From Candidatus Gastranaerophilales bacterium (GTDB taxonomy: Bacteria; Cyanobacteriota; Vampirovibrionia; Gastranaerophilales; Gastranaerophilaceae): DNA of 41,776 nucleotides. Below the pieces are notes generated by a model, which did no database searches, had not been told where the DNA came from, and saw only the letters and a program-made list of their open reading frames with translations. A program made the position numbers and the translations under genes. The DNA is taken from positions 1 through 41,776 of the forward strand of contig CANQLG010000015.1 of NCBI GenBank assembly GCA_947624645.1. The letters run 5' to 3'. Positions 14,529-23,860 of the stretch are shown in pieces (within the stretch, counting starts at the first letter, position 1; every line of letters begins with the position of its first letter).

Positions 14529-15533
14529 GTGAACATCAAAGATTTTTATAAGGCTCTAAAATCAAAAATTAAAAGGTATAAAATTAGACCAAAGTCAGTA
14601 ACAATAGATATAAGTAACAGATGTAACGCTCAGTGTCCTTTTTGTTCAAGACAAATATCGGAAATTAATCGTAATGAATTAATGCCAAAAGAAATGTTTT
14701 ATGACATTATGGAGCAAATTTCAAAAATAAAAACAATAAAACAAATATGTTTTGCCGCATTTGGAGAGCCCTTATTACACCCTGATTTTGATGAATTTAC
14801 CGATTTTGTAATATCGAAAGGTTATAGACTTGCTTATCCGACAAATATGCAGCTTGCTGATAAACATTTCGATTTCTTGTTAAAAGCGACAAATATTATG
14901 TTTTCTATTGAAGGATACGATAAAGAAACATACGAAAAAAGCAGAGTAAATCTTAATTTTGAAAGAACTTTAAACAATATAAAGGAATTTGACAGATTAA
15001 TCAGAGAAAAACGAGCTCGCAAAGAAAAAACCCCAAATCGGGAAATTAACTGCCTGATAACTAAAGAATCTGATATTGAAAAGTATTTTAGCTTATGGGG
15101 CGAAGTAGCAGATATTATCAGAGTAGGTCCGATATTGCCTGTTTTAATCTATGATAATAAAGCTCAACTTCCTGTTTTAAAATACAATGAAAACGAAGAA
15201 AATATTACGTTTAAACTTGAAAAAAACGTTAAAAATATGTATTGTAATCAAATTTTTAATAACATAAATATAAGAGCTAACGGAGAATTGGCTTTATGCT
15301 GCAGTGACTATGATTTTAATACCGATTTCGGAACTTATAAAGATTTACAAAATTCTTTCCGTAACAATAAAAATTTTAATAAAATCAGAAAAGAATTTAA
15401 ATTACATCAACTTGAATACTGCAAAAATTGTCCGCAAAATTTTGAAATCGATTTAGATGAACTTTTTAAATTAAAACCCGAACTTACATCATTTCAGAAA
15501 GACCCTAAAGTAATTATATATTCAAACAGATAA
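14529..15533 (+). CDS. Radical SAM protein with SPASM-like C-terminus
   Basis: A 334-aa radical SAM enzyme starting at GTG, directly after the stop of the paralogue, with AAGGAG nearby. The [4Fe-4S]/SAM motif is 'RCNAQCPFC' (CxxxCxxC, residues about 32-40). 'CFAAFGEPLLHPDF' is the GGE-like SAM contact. The C-terminal part has a cysteine set for auxiliary clusters: 'MYCNQIF', 'GELALCCSDYDF' and 'LEYCKNC'. Such SPASM members modify peptides, lipids or sugars. Coupling to the two SGNH-like genes suggests one surface-modification pathway (inference). It ends before a terminator shared with tRNA-Ile. Confidence 0.9.
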   Translation: MNIKDFYKALKSKIKRYKIRPKSVTIDISNRCNAQCPFCSRQISEINRNELMPKEMFYDIMEQISKIKTIKQICFAAFGEPLLHPDFDEFTDFVISKGYRLAYPTNMQLADKHFDFLLKATNIMFSIEGYDKETYEKSRVNLNFERTLNNIKEFDRLIREKRARKEKTPNREINCLITKESDIEKYFSLWGEVADIIRVGPILPVLIYDNKAQLPVLKYNENEENITFKLEKNVKNMYCNQIFNNINIRANGELALCCSDYDFNTDFGTYKDLQNSFRNNKNFNKIRKEFKLHQLEYCKNCPQNFEIDLDELFKLKPELTSFQKDPKVIIYSNR

Positions 15534-15544
15534 TCACAATAAAA

Positions 15545-15567
15545 AAGACCAACAATAATTTGGTCTT
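15545..15567. terminator. Rho-independent terminator (tRNA-Ile / radical SAM gene)
   Basis: AAGACCAA / TTGGTCTT form a perfect 8-bp stem. On the minus strand it is followed by a run of six T's, ending the tRNA-Ile transcript. It also lies just after the converging radical SAM gene. Confidence 0.85.
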
Positions 15568-15574
15568 ATATTAA

Positions 15575-15651
15575 TGGTGGGCCATCCTGGACTCGAACCA
15601 GGGACCTTACGCTTATCAGGCGTACGCTCTAACCACCTGAGCTAATAGCCC
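15575..15651 (-). tRNA. tRNA-Ile (GAU)
   Basis: The reverse strand reads GGGCTATTAGCTCAG..., giving a 7-bp acceptor stem (GGGCTAT with ATGGCCC, including G-T pairs), D-arm, anticodon loop CTGATAA (GAT), T-loop TTCGAGT and an encoded CCA. 77 bases. It is last in the direction of the pilus operon. Confidence 0.97.
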
Positions 15652-15696
15652 TTCCCTTTCCTTTATAATTACATAGACATATTTAAAAATCAAGCA

Positions 15697-15996
15697 TTAA
15701 TCTTCATTTAATGGTCTTAATAAAATTATTGAATTTAAATTTAATTGCAAAAAATCATGTGTTTCTGCTTTTCTGTTTGGAAACTCTCTATGTACTACTT
15801 CACAATCCTTTATCGCAACAAATCTCTTTGAACCATTCAATATATCTGACAAAACCCTGTTTTTTCTGCCTGTTTTGGGCATAAAAACATTTCCTTTTAT
15901 TTGATAATCTTTTGTTATTACCAAAACTTTTTCAGACCATATTCCTGTTATAAAATTATTTTCATCAATATTTTTGTTTTTGTTTTCGTTATTCAT
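15697..15996 (-). CDS. Small conserved hypothetical protein after the pilus operon
   Basis: A 99-aa soluble protein with a beta-rich core ('EKVLVITKDYQIKGNVFMPK', 'RVLSDILNGSKRFVAIKDCEV', 'FLQLNLNSIILLRPL') after a disordered Asn/Lys-rich N-terminus. The pattern resembles small barrel-like proteins predicted in cyanobacteria-related lineages, but I recognise no named function. It lies 18 bases downstream of the PilC/GspF-like gene, so it is probably the last gene of that operon. Confidence 0.75.
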   Translation of the reverse strand: MNNENKNKNIDENNFITGIWSEKVLVITKDYQIKGNVFMPKTGRKNRVLSDILNGSKRFVAIKDCEVVHREFPNRKAETHDFLQLNLNSIILLRPLNED

Positions 15997-16014
15997 AAAA
16001 TTTTATGCCCTTTC

Positions 16015-17217
16015 TTATACAGAATATGATTGAAATAATGGTAAATACAATGATAATGCCAAGAAACATACCAAAAACCCAATAAATATTAACAGAATAG
16101 GTTCTACTAATTTACCCATTGTTTCTATAATTAAATCTAATTGCTGGTCAATATGTTCAACACATTGTGTCATTAATTCACCCAAACGACCGGACTGTTC
16201 TCCTGTTGCAACCATAAATAGAATCATTTTCGGAAACAGGTTTGATGCCTTTAATGATTCTGATAAATGCGCACCTGATTGCATCTTTTTTATCGATATT
16301 TTCATTGAATCTTGCATTATATAATTTGATAAAGTCGATTTTGATAAAAACAAACATTCAATAATCGGAATACCTGCATCGTAAGCTATTTGTAATACTG
16401 TCAAAAAGTTAGAAAATGAAGCAGCTTTTACCAAATCAGATATTAACGGTATTTTCAATAAGATTTCATCAATTTTTCTTCTTGAAGGCTCCCACTTTAA
16501 CAGATACATAGCTGAACCAACTATTGCAATAATACCAAGTGGTATTAAAGCCCATTTATCTTTTAAAAATTCACCTGTTGTAATACAAAATTGAGTAATT
16601 GCCGGCAGCTCTTTACCTTGTTGATCAAACATTTCTTTAAATGCCGGGAATACAAACATTAACATTATTAAAACTACAACAACTGCCAAACATACAACAA
16701 ATGCAGGATATGTTATCGCTGATATTACCTTTCCTTTTATGTCACCTTGTTTTTTTAATAATTGTATTAATCTGTCAAAAGTTTTATCAATTTCACCGGA
16801 ATCTTCACCAGCTTTTGCAAGCCCGATATATACCTGACCAAATAAATTCGGATACTGAGCTATTGTATCAGAAAGTGTATAACCTGCAATAATCTGCCTT
16901 TTAATTTCTTGGGCAAGCATTCTTACCTGTCTTGAAGCCGCATCTTTCTCTATAAATATCAAACTTTCAATAATTGGCAATCCTGCTTTATTTAAAGTTA
17001 AAAATGTTTGTGTAAAATCAATTTTTTCTTTTAAAGAAAGTTTTTGTAATGTTCCTGGTTTTGCCCCAACATTGCCGGATGTAATTTCACGTGCTGAAAT
17101 AAGCTTATAGCCCATATTTCTGACACGAACCTTAACTTCAGAGAGAGATTTTGCGTCGAGACGGTTTTTTATTCGTTCACCATTCCATTTTTCAGCTTCA
17201 TATTCATATCTGGTCAT
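16015..17217 (-). CDS. pilC: Type IV pilus / type II secretion inner-membrane platform protein (PilC/GspF)
   Basis: A 400-aa PilC/GspF protein that sits in the inner membrane and couples the assembly ATPase to pilin movement. It has the two duplicated T2SSF domains: the first around residues 70-190 ('LTLNKAGLPIIESLIFIEKD... LAKAGEDSGEIDKTFDRL'), the second around 270-395 ('IAYDAGIPIIECLFLSKST... VATGEQSGRLGELM'). Long hydrophobic segments lie near 168-192, 218-240 and at the C-terminus. The first 50 residues form the usual N-terminal cytoplasmic domain ('YEYEAEKWNGERIKNRLDAK'). It follows the ATPase gene after 11 bases. PilC versus GspF cannot be decided from sequence alone. Confidence 0.93.
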   Translation of the reverse strand: MTRYEYEAEKWNGERIKNRLDAKSLSEVKVRVRNMGYKLISAREITSGNVGAKPGTLQKLSLKEKIDFTQTFLTLNKAGLPIIESLIFIEKDAASRQVRMLAQEIKRQIIAGYTLSDTIAQYPNLFGQVYIGLAKAGEDSGEIDKTFDRLIQLLKKQGDIKGKVISAITYPAFVVCLAVVVVLIMLMFVFPAFKEMFDQQGKELPAITQFCITTGEFLKDKWALIPLGIIAIVGSAMYLLKWEPSRRKIDEILLKIPLISDLVKAASFSNFLTVLQIAYDAGIPIIECLFLSKSTLSNYIMQDSMKISIKKMQSGAHLSESLKASNLFPKMILFMVATGEQSGRLGELMTQCVEHIDQQLDLIIETMGKLVEPILLIFIGFLVCFLALSLYLPLFQSYSV

Positions 17218-17228
17218 ACGTTATCTCC

Positions 17229-19349
17229 TCACTCTTTTACGGGCCCGAGTACACGAATGAACTCTGATATTGTTGTCTTACCGTCAATTATATGTTTTAG
17301 GCAAGCCTGCTGCAAGGTTTTCATACCTGTACCAACAGCTGCTTCTTCTATCTGAATGTCATGAGCACCTTGAGCTATCAATCTTTTAATTTCTTTTGTT
17401 ATTGGCATTATTTCATATACACCTATACGACCTGAATAACCTTCAAAATTACATTTATCACAACCATTTGCTTTGTATACAGGAGTTTTCATAAATTCTT
17501 GAATTTCTTTTTCTCCGCCTGCTACTACTAATTCCGCTTCTTCTCTTGTCGGGAAATATTGAGATCTGCAATGCGGACACAAATTTCTAACCAATCTTTG
17601 TGCTATTACTCCTACTAAAGTAGAAGATACCAAATAATCTTTTGCTCCCATGTCTATTAATCTGGTTATTGTCGAAGCTGCTGAGTTTGTGTGTAATGTA
17701 GACAATACCAAGTGACCTGTTAATGCTGCTGAAATTGCAGTTTCTAATGTTTCTAAGTCACGGATTTCGCCGACCAGTATAACATCAGGGTCTTGTCTTA
17801 ATATAGCACGCATACATGATGCAAACGTTATTCCTGCTTTTGGATTAATTTGCGATTGGTTAATCCCTTCTATTCTGATTTCGACAGGGTCTTCTATTGT
17901 CGTTATATTTATTTCTTCATCATTAATTGCTTTTAATAAAGTATATAATGTTGTTGTTTTACCTGAACCGGTAGGACCTGTTGCCAATATAATACCATTT
18001 GGCACACTTTCCATCTTCTTTATAAGGTCTGTTTCTTCTTTTGATGCACCGACTAATACTATTTCGTCATGTGCAGCATCTAATGATACGGCCGGTGCCA
18101 ATATTCTTATTACCATTTTTTCAGACTCTCCGACAGGAAGAGTATTTATTCTGAAATCGTAATCTTTGTCTTTGTATGTTATTGAAAAAGAACCATCTTG
18201 AGGACGTCTGTGCTCTGCAATATTCATCTTTGATATTACTTTTAAACGTGTTAAAATCGCAGATTCCGTCTTTGGCGGTAATTTTAATGAAACTCTTAAT
18301 ATACCGTCTTTTCTGTATCTGACTACATGACTGTCTAATCTGGGCTCGATATGAATATCACTTGCGTTCATGTCTATTGCATCAGATATTATCTTATTTA
18401 CAAATTTTACAACTAAACTTGAATCATCTTTTAGTTCTTTTTGTGCCTGTTCAAATAATGTTTCTTCCTGATCAAATGCTAAAGTTTCTCTTTCAATTTT
18501 CTTCAGCATTTTATTGGTAGCTTTTTTATTTTCATCAAACATGTTTTTTATACACATTAAAAATTCATAATGTGTGATGATTGAAATACTTGGCTTTAAA
18601 CCTGTCAGAAATATTATATCATTTATTACTTTTTTATCATTGGGATTTACCATCCCAACAACAAGGACTTTATCATCATAACTAAGAGGAATAACTTTAT
18701 TCATTTTAATAAAGTCTTCGGGCAACATTGATATTACATTTTCCGGAACTTTTAATTGATCCGAAGAAACTGCATCATAACCTTGTTGCGCCTCAAGTGC
18801 TGTTTTTAAATCCTGTAATGAAATTATACCTTGTTGTACTAAATATGTACCCAATGGTATATGCGCTTTTTTGGATTCAACTAAAGAATTAAAAATTTGC
18901 TCATTAGTTACAAATCCCATATCAACCAATATTTCACCAATTTTCTTGGCAAAAAATTTATCATTATGTCCAACATCTGTAACAGATTCTGAGTGCAAAT
19001 CAGGAATTACCGAATCTTCTTCTTGTTCTGAATCTTCTTCATTATCCAACTTCAAAGTCAATTCATTTTCTTTATTTAACGAATTATTTTCATTTGTTAT
19101 ATAACTTAATATTTCTTTAAAATCAACTTCTGAAATTTGCTTATAATTTATTTTATCTATATCAGTTTTATTTTTTACAATATCAAGAATTTTCGCCTGA
19201 TCAGCCGATGAAGTTATTAGAACATATAAAGCACCCTTTGAAACACACACAGGTATAAATTGATTGGAATTAATTTCATCTGTATCAAATTTTGATAACC
19301 AAGAAATATCAATCGCTGGTTTTATTTTATCTAAAATTGCACTTGCCAT
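17229..19349 (-). CDS. pilB: Type IV pilus / type II secretion assembly ATPase (PilB/GspE)
   Basis: A 706-aa hexameric motor that hydrolyses ATP to drive pilin assembly. The N-terminal ~130 residues are poorly conserved and acidic. Residues about 130-250 form an MshEN-type domain ('KIGEILVDMGFVTNEQIFNS', 'LGTYLVQQGIISLQDLKTAL'). The ATPase core has Walker A 'GPTGSGKTTTLYT' near 455, an Asp box with 'TTIEDPVE', Walker B 'ILVGEIRD' and the His box 'HTNSAASTITRL'. The two zinc-binding Cys pairs 'CPHC' (about 590) and 'CDKC' (about 629) are intact. It is the third gene of the operon behind the secretin. Confidence 0.95.
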   Translation of the reverse strand: MASAILDKIKPAIDISWLSKFDTDEINSNQFIPVCVSKGALYVLITSSADQAKILDIVKNKTDIDKINYKQISEVDFKEILSYITNENNSLNKENELTLKLDNEEDSEQEEDSVIPDLHSESVTDVGHNDKFFAKKIGEILVDMGFVTNEQIFNSLVESKKAHIPLGTYLVQQGIISLQDLKTALEAQQGYDAVSSDQLKVPENVISMLPEDFIKMNKVIPLSYDDKVLVVGMVNPNDKKVINDIIFLTGLKPSISIITHYEFLMCIKNMFDENKKATNKMLKKIERETLAFDQEETLFEQAQKELKDDSSLVVKFVNKIISDAIDMNASDIHIEPRLDSHVVRYRKDGILRVSLKLPPKTESAILTRLKVISKMNIAEHRRPQDGSFSITYKDKDYDFRINTLPVGESEKMVIRILAPAVSLDAAHDEIVLVGASKEETDLIKKMESVPNGIILATGPTGSGKTTTLYTLLKAINDEEINITTIEDPVEIRIEGINQSQINPKAGITFASCMRAILRQDPDVILVGEIRDLETLETAISAALTGHLVLSTLHTNSAASTITRLIDMGAKDYLVSSTLVGVIAQRLVRNLCPHCRSQYFPTREEAELVVAGGEKEIQEFMKTPVYKANGCDKCNFEGYSGRIGVYEIMPITKEIKRLIAQGAHDIQIEEAAVGTGMKTLQQACLKHIIDGKTTISEFIRVLGPVKE

Positions 19350-19359
19350 TATTATTGTC

Positions 19360-21165
19360 CTAAAGTTCAGCTACATCTTCCGTATCTTTTATTATTCTTG
19401 GAGTAATCATTATAAGTAATTCTTCTTTTTTGAGCCCCTTACTTTGATTTCTAAAGAAGAATCCGATTAACGGTAGATCACCTAAAATTGGAATTTTAGA
19501 TACAGTATTATTTTCTGATTCGGTAATCATACCACCAAGCAATAAAGTTTCTTCATCCTTTATTCTTATGCCCTTCAAATCTAAATTATGTCTTTGAAGT
19601 AAAGTAGCTGCCGTATATGGAACAGGTGGCTGACTTGCACTTATCGGATACATATCTAGAACATCTCTATAAACCGATGCATAATCAGGTTTTATATCCA
19701 AAGAAACATAACCATCAGGCGATATAAACGGTAATACATTTATTTTTATACCGTTATCATTACCAATATTATATGTCTTTTGAACAGAACCCATACCTCC
19801 GAATTCACCGCCGCCATAACTGTTTAATATTTGAACAGTCGTAGATTCAATATAATCTTGAGTTAAGTCTATTTCTGATTTTTTACCGTTAGTAATAACT
19901 ATTTTCGGATTAGCAAGCATTCTTGCTTTATTGTTTGAAATTAAATAGGAAATTTGTTGTTGCAGTGAATGAACGGCTGAACCATTACTTGGACCATGCC
20001 AACTGTATGAATTTGTCGTAAATCCATCATTGCCGTTAAAATTCAAATTCAAATGTTTACCGCTGTATAACCAAGTATTATTAAATTCTTTTGATCCATC
20101 TTCTGATAGAGCCAAAATTGAAATTTCCAAATATGCTTGCGGTTGTTTTTTATCATTTTCAAGAATAAAATCATTTACCATTTGAATTTGTTGTTCACTT
20201 CCGCCCATCATTGTCAAAGTACCGAGTTCATGTTGTACATATATTGTCAGAGTCGGTTTTGATTGATATGAAGAAAGGTTATCCGTTGTTACACCGCTTG
20301 TATACACACAAGCAATTTCTCCGCCGCCAAACTCACCTTCAGGTGAAGTGTTTCTTGCTGATTGAGTTTTCAAATTTGCGTTTAATTGAGAATTATATGT
20401 TCCCGTTGCAGCTCCGCCACCGCTTACACTGCCTTCAAAAGGCAGTTGAAACAGTGTTTCACATATCATTTTTGCCATTTCAAACGGAGTTGTATGATTT
20501 ACTCTGAATGTTGTCATTACAGGTTTTTTATCGAATTTATCAACTATTTTTTTTGCCATTTGATAGTCATTTTCAGTACCGAATATTAACAATTCATTTC
20601 TATCAGCATTTGTAGATACTATCGGACCATAAGATAATCCCGGTGCATTTAATCCAAATATATTTGTATTTAAAAATTGGGCAATATATGCTGCATCAGC
20701 ATATTTTACCGGAATTATAGTCATGTTATCTTTTGTTAAATTTAATTTCTCGGCACTCTCTGTTGATACAATCATCATGGTCTTATCTTTTATTACATAC
20801 GTTAAATTGGTCATTTTCATTACCATTTTAAACGCATCTTCCAATTTTACATTAACTAAATCTAAACTTACAGTTCCGGTTGCAGATGAATGGAATACTA
20901 TGTTTAAACCTGCTTTATCGGCAAACATTCTTAGTACTTGCTGTACATCGGTATTTCTTAAACTTAAATTTATTAATTGATCGCCACCGTTAAAATTAAC
21001 ATTACCTGTCAAATTGATTTTGTTCGGCGCATTATAGTCAGTTCTTAATGTCGGTTGATTCATATCGTATGTCAGAGGAGCTGCTAATGCAATGTTATAT
21101 GCCAGTACAGCTACACACCCTGCTGCTGTTAAAAGTTTTGTTATGTTGTTTAACCTTCTTTTCAT
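19360..21165 (-). CDS. Secretin (PilQ/GspD family outer-membrane channel)
   Basis: A 601-aa secretin that forms the outer-membrane gate for pilus or type II secretion. A signal peptide (residues 1-28, ending in ALA) is followed by an STN-like domain (about 65-125: 'VQQVLRMFADKAGLNIVFHS'), an N1-type domain around 140-215 and a Gly/Ser-rich linker near 245-290. The C-terminal secretin barrel (about 410-595) includes the family stretch 'IKDEETLLLGGMITESE', 'VSKIPILGDLPLIGFFF' and 'ELLIMITPRII'. This is firm evidence for a double-membrane cell. It lies between the PilP-like gene and the ATPase gene. Confidence 0.95.
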   Translation of the reverse strand: MKRRLNNITKLLTAAGCVAVLAYNIALAAPLTYDMNQPTLRTDYNAPNKINLTGNVNFNGGDQLINLSLRNTDVQQVLRMFADKAGLNIVFHSSATGTVSLDLVNVKLEDAFKMVMKMTNLTYVIKDKTMMIVSTESAEKLNLTKDNMTIIPVKYADAAYIAQFLNTNIFGLNAPGLSYGPIVSTNADRNELLIFGTENDYQMAKKIVDKFDKKPVMTTFRVNHTTPFEMAKMICETLFQLPFEGSVSGGGAATGTYNSQLNANLKTQSARNTSPEGEFGGGEIACVYTSGVTTDNLSSYQSKPTLTIYVQHELGTLTMMGGSEQQIQMVNDFILENDKKQPQAYLEISILALSEDGSKEFNNTWLYSGKHLNLNFNGNDGFTTNSYSWHGPSNGSAVHSLQQQISYLISNNKARMLANPKIVITNGKKSEIDLTQDYIESTTVQILNSYGGGEFGGMGSVQKTYNIGNDNGIKINVLPFISPDGYVSLDIKPDYASVYRDVLDMYPISASQPPVPYTAATLLQRHNLDLKGIRIKDEETLLLGGMITESENNTVSKIPILGDLPLIGFFFRNQSKGLKKEELLIMITPRIIKDTEDVAEL

Positions 21166-21188
21166 AATATATGCTTTTTCTCCTCTAA

Positions 21189-22196
21189 TTAATATTTATA
21201 TCTGCCTGCAAATTTATTTTGTAGATTAGCAACCGATTGTTGATTTTCCAAATTCCCTTTGGTAAACAACTCGCCCACTGAAGCTACATAACTATTATTT
21301 TTATAACTTATTTCTACTTTGTCTTTTGTTATACTTTTTATTTTATAACCTGAAATCGTATCACCGACTTTTACAAAATGATCCAAACCATTTAAATTTA
21401 CAATTGCCGATGGACTTTGATTATCATACAAAATACCTGAAATTTGAGTTTGCAATAATCTTGTAAGATTTTCGTCAACTACTGATTCTTTTGGAGGTTC
21501 AATTATCTCAAACGGAGTATTATTTAGCACTTCAAACGGAACATCCTTATCTTCTTGTGCAACAACCGGTGGTTTAAAAGGATTTGTTCTGGCTGCTTTG
21601 TTATATACTACCATTATTGCATTATTTTCTTGGTCATTTTCTGTATTAACGTTCGTTTGATTATCAAATAAATCACTTTCTTTTGCCGTATTATCAGAAT
21701 TTGTATCCGTAACCGTCGCAACTTGTTCATTATTGCCTTCACCTGACGTTACATTTGTTTCTCCGGCTTCATTAAAGTTAACACTCATCATGTTGTTATC
21801 TTCATTATTGTTTTCATTAGAAGCATCCTCAAAAAATGAATTTGCTAATTCATTAGTCGACTGCTCTTGCTCCTGATTATTGTTTTCAGCCTCACTTGAT
21901 ACATAGTTGTTATTATTGGCGGGCGGATTTACATCTTGATGATTGTTGCCAAGTTTCTTTGATAACAATATAAATACTATTGCTGCTACTATAATCAAAA
22001 ATATTATAATCAAGAGCAAAGGATTACTTTTCTTATTAGCAGGAGCAACCCCTTCTTCATCTTCATCTCCATCCGATTCATATTCTTCATAAGAATCATC
22101 ATAATCCTGATCTTCAGCATCATCAGCATTACTAATATCTTCTGTCTGCTCCTCTGAATATTCAGTTTCTTCCCATTGATCTTTATTCTCTACCAT
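21189..22196 (-). CDS. PilP-like pilus assembly protein with acidic cytoplasmic N-terminus
   Basis: A 335-aa bitopic protein. The first ~55 residues are very acidic (about half D/E), then a transmembrane helix 'NPLLLIIIFLIIVAAIVFILL' near 57-77, then a long Asn/Glu/Ser-rich disordered linker. A C-terminal globular domain begins near 205 ('RTNPFKPPVVAQED') and reads like PilP/GspC homology regions: 'LQTQISGILYDNQSPSAIVN', 'DHFVKVGDTISGYKIKSITK'. PilP normally links the inner-membrane complex to the secretin; this one replaces a lipid anchor with a TM helix. It is first of the operon, directly before the secretin. PilM, PilN and PilO are not in the window. Confidence 0.78.
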   Translation of the reverse strand: MVENKDQWEETEYSEEQTEDISNADDAEDQDYDDSYEEYESDGDEDEEGVAPANKKSNPLLLIIIFLIIVAAIVFILLSKKLGNNHQDVNPPANNNNYVSSEAENNNQEQEQSTNELANSFFEDASNENNNEDNNMMSVNFNEAGETNVTSGEGNNEQVATVTDTNSDNTAKESDLFDNQTNVNTENDQENNAIMVVYNKAARTNPFKPPVVAQEDKDVPFEVLNNTPFEIIEPPKESVVDENLTRLLQTQISGILYDNQSPSAIVNLNGLDHFVKVGDTISGYKIKSITKDKVEISYKNNSYVASVGELFTKGNLENQQSVANLQNKFAGRYKY

Positions 22197-22363
22197 ATAC
22201 TCTCACTCTTTATTCCGAATAAGTTTCTTATTTCATTTTACACTCATTATTTAAAATGGGCAAATGATATTTTAAAATTATATTTTTCTTCATACTTTTT
22301 AATTTATATTCTAGAATTTTTTTTTAATATTTACGTCAATCATTTAAATTATTTTTAAAAAAA

Positions 22364-22434
22364 AGGCGGCACCCAGATTCGAACTGGGGATAAAAGCTTT
22401 GCAGGCTTCTGCCTTACCACTTGGCCATGCCGCC
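22364..22434 (-). tRNA. tRNA-Cys (GCA)
   Basis: The reverse strand reads GGCGGCATGGCCAAGTGGTAA..., with acceptor GGCGGCA/TGCCGCC, anticodon loop CTGCAAA (GCA) and T-loop TTCGAAT. The discriminator is T and no CCA is encoded. A run of T's follows and may terminate transcription. 71 bases. Confidence 0.96.
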
Positions 22435-22448
22435 TAATCAAAATAAAT

Positions 22449-22521
22449 AGCGGAAGACGGGACTCGGACCCGCGACATTCTGCTTGGAAGGCAGATGCTC
22501 TACCAACTGAGCTACTTCCGC
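22449..22521 (-). tRNA. tRNA-Gly (UCC)
   Basis: The reverse strand reads GCGGAAGTAGCTCAGTTGG..., with acceptor GCGGAAG/CTTCCGC, anticodon loop CTTCCAA (TCC) and T-loop TCCGAGT. CCA is not encoded. It is 14 bases upstream of tRNA-Cys, so the two are one transcript. Confidence 0.96.
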
Positions 22522-22578
22522 ATTTAGAAGTTTCACTTTCCTTTATACTACTAAAAACATTTTTATTTCGCAACATTT

Positions 22579-23115
22579 TTATATTATTGTTTTTACTGCT
22601 AAATATATTAATAATAACGAACCCGTTATTCCTAAGATTTTTGCCGGACAATTCCTAAAAATTTCTGCAGAGTAAAATCCTATTAATGATAATACAAAAG
22701 TTACCATGCCTATAATTAATGCCACATATATTATATTGGTGTTTAAAAATCTTAATGATATTCCTGCTCCAAAAGCATCAATACTTGTTGCTATTGCCAG
22801 CCCGATTACCACCATTATATTGAGTTTTTTTATATTTATTTTTTCATTTACAGACTCTTTTATGAATTTTATTGCCAAGAACATAAATATTACAAACACT
22901 ATCCATTTAGAATATATTTTTAGCTGTTCATATATAATTTTAGTAAAATTCCATCCCATTATCGGCATGATTGTTTGAAAAACGGCAAACATACTTGATA
23001 GGATTAATGCATTTTTTATTTTATCCGCATTTATCACCATCCCGTATGAAAAACTTACAATCATGGCATCCAATGACAATGCGACAGCTAACAATATAAT
23101 TTCTAATATGTTCAT
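22579..23115 (-). CDS. mntP: Manganese efflux pump, MntP family
   Basis: A 178-aa six-helix membrane protein of the MntP (DUF204) family, which exports Mn(II) across the inner membrane. The two symmetric halves each carry the conserved acidic motif: 'AVALSLDAMIVSFSYG' near the N-terminus and 'GLAIATSIDAFGAGISL' in the second half, with the Asp residues that bind metal. Hydrophobic segments fit six helices with a charged central loop ('ESVNEKINIKKLN'). The start lies in an AT-rich stretch without a strong ribosome site. No yybP-ykoY-like riboswitch structure is seen upstream. Confidence 0.9.
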   Translation of the reverse strand: MNILEIILLAVALSLDAMIVSFSYGMVINADKIKNALILSSMFAVFQTIMPIMGWNFTKIIYEQLKIYSKWIVFVIFMFLAIKFIKESVNEKINIKKLNIMVVIGLAIATSIDAFGAGISLRFLNTNIIYVALIIGMVTFVLSLIGFYSAEIFRNCPAKILGITGSLLLIYLAVKTII

Positions 23116-23208
23116 AATACATATTATAAGATGATTATATTAATTTTTCGACAAATAATATTTCTTAAATTATACATAGATTACATGCCTGTATAAAGAT
23201 AAAAAAAA

Positions 23209-23230
23209 ACCGCTTTCGTTAAAAAGCGGT
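23209..23230 (-). terminator. Rho-independent terminator of rpsP
   Basis: ACCGCTTT / AAAGCGGT form an 8-bp stem. On the minus strand it is followed by a run of nine T's. It lies 36 bases after the rpsP stop. Confidence 0.93.
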
Positions 23231-23265
23231 AAATAAGTGTTCTCTTTCCCTGTAAAAACTTTATA

Positions 23266-23634
23266 TTATGCGGAAGCCTCTTCTGTTTTTGTTTCAGATT
23301 CTGCCGCTTTTTTAGCTTCTTCTGCTTCTTTTTCTGCTTGAAGCTTTGCTTGAGCTTTTTTAGACAGCTTTTGTGTTTCTTTTTTTACATAATTTAATTT
23401 GCCTTCATCAGTACAATTATTTATTAAGAATTGCACTGTTCCTGTCGGTTGAGCTCCTTTTTTTATCCAATCCAATGCACTTTGTTTATCTAACTGCATT
23501 TCTTTTGTTTTTGGATTATAGTACCCTAGCTGTTGAATAGGTGCTGTTTCTCTCTTTGTTGTTGAGTTTAAAACTACTATTCTGTAAACAGGGTTCTTCT
23601 TATATCCTAATCGTCTTAATCTTATTTTAACCAT
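23266..23634 (-). CDS. rpsP: 30S ribosomal protein S16
   Basis: S16 binds 16S rRNA early in 30S assembly. The N-terminal ~80 residues match the family ('MVKIRLRRLGYKKNPVYRIVV', 'ETAPIQQLGYYNPKTKE', 'ALDWIKKGAQPTGTVQFLI'). The C-terminal ~40 residues are a charged, Ala/Lys/Glu-rich extension ('AKLQAEKEAEEAKKAAESE') that is longer than in E. coli. I choose the ATG at 23634 because GGAG lies 10 bases upstream; the ATG at 23643 would be almost on top of that site. It is followed by a strong terminator. Confidence 0.97.
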   Translation of the reverse strand: MVKIRLRRLGYKKNPVYRIVVLNSTTKRETAPIQQLGYYNPKTKEMQLDKQSALDWIKKGAQPTGTVQFLINNCTDEGKLNYVKKETQKLSKKAQAKLQAEKEAEEAKKAAESETKTEEASA

Positions 23635-23860
23635 GCGGTTCATTCTCCATCTGTATTACAACTGTGCTATATTTAGCATTTGCAGCCGTTGAATTCGCAA
23701 TTTAAAAGAGGATTATTGCTCCTTCTTTTTTATCAAAACACAAGCATAATTTTTTATCAAGTCATTTGTCTATATTTTTGTAACTATTCTTAAAGATAGT
23801 TTTTTTTATGACATGCTATAATTATTTTTATAGTTAATTTTGAAAGTAATTTTTTTATAT

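Noticed and set aside
22197-22363. A gene or riboswitch between the PilP-like gene and tRNA-Cys
   Set aside because: Only AT-rich sequence with no sensible ORF or stable stem.
22355-22651. A 98-codon minus-strand ORF over the tRNA-Cys/tRNA-Gly pair
   Set aside because: It is simply tRNA sequence read as protein.
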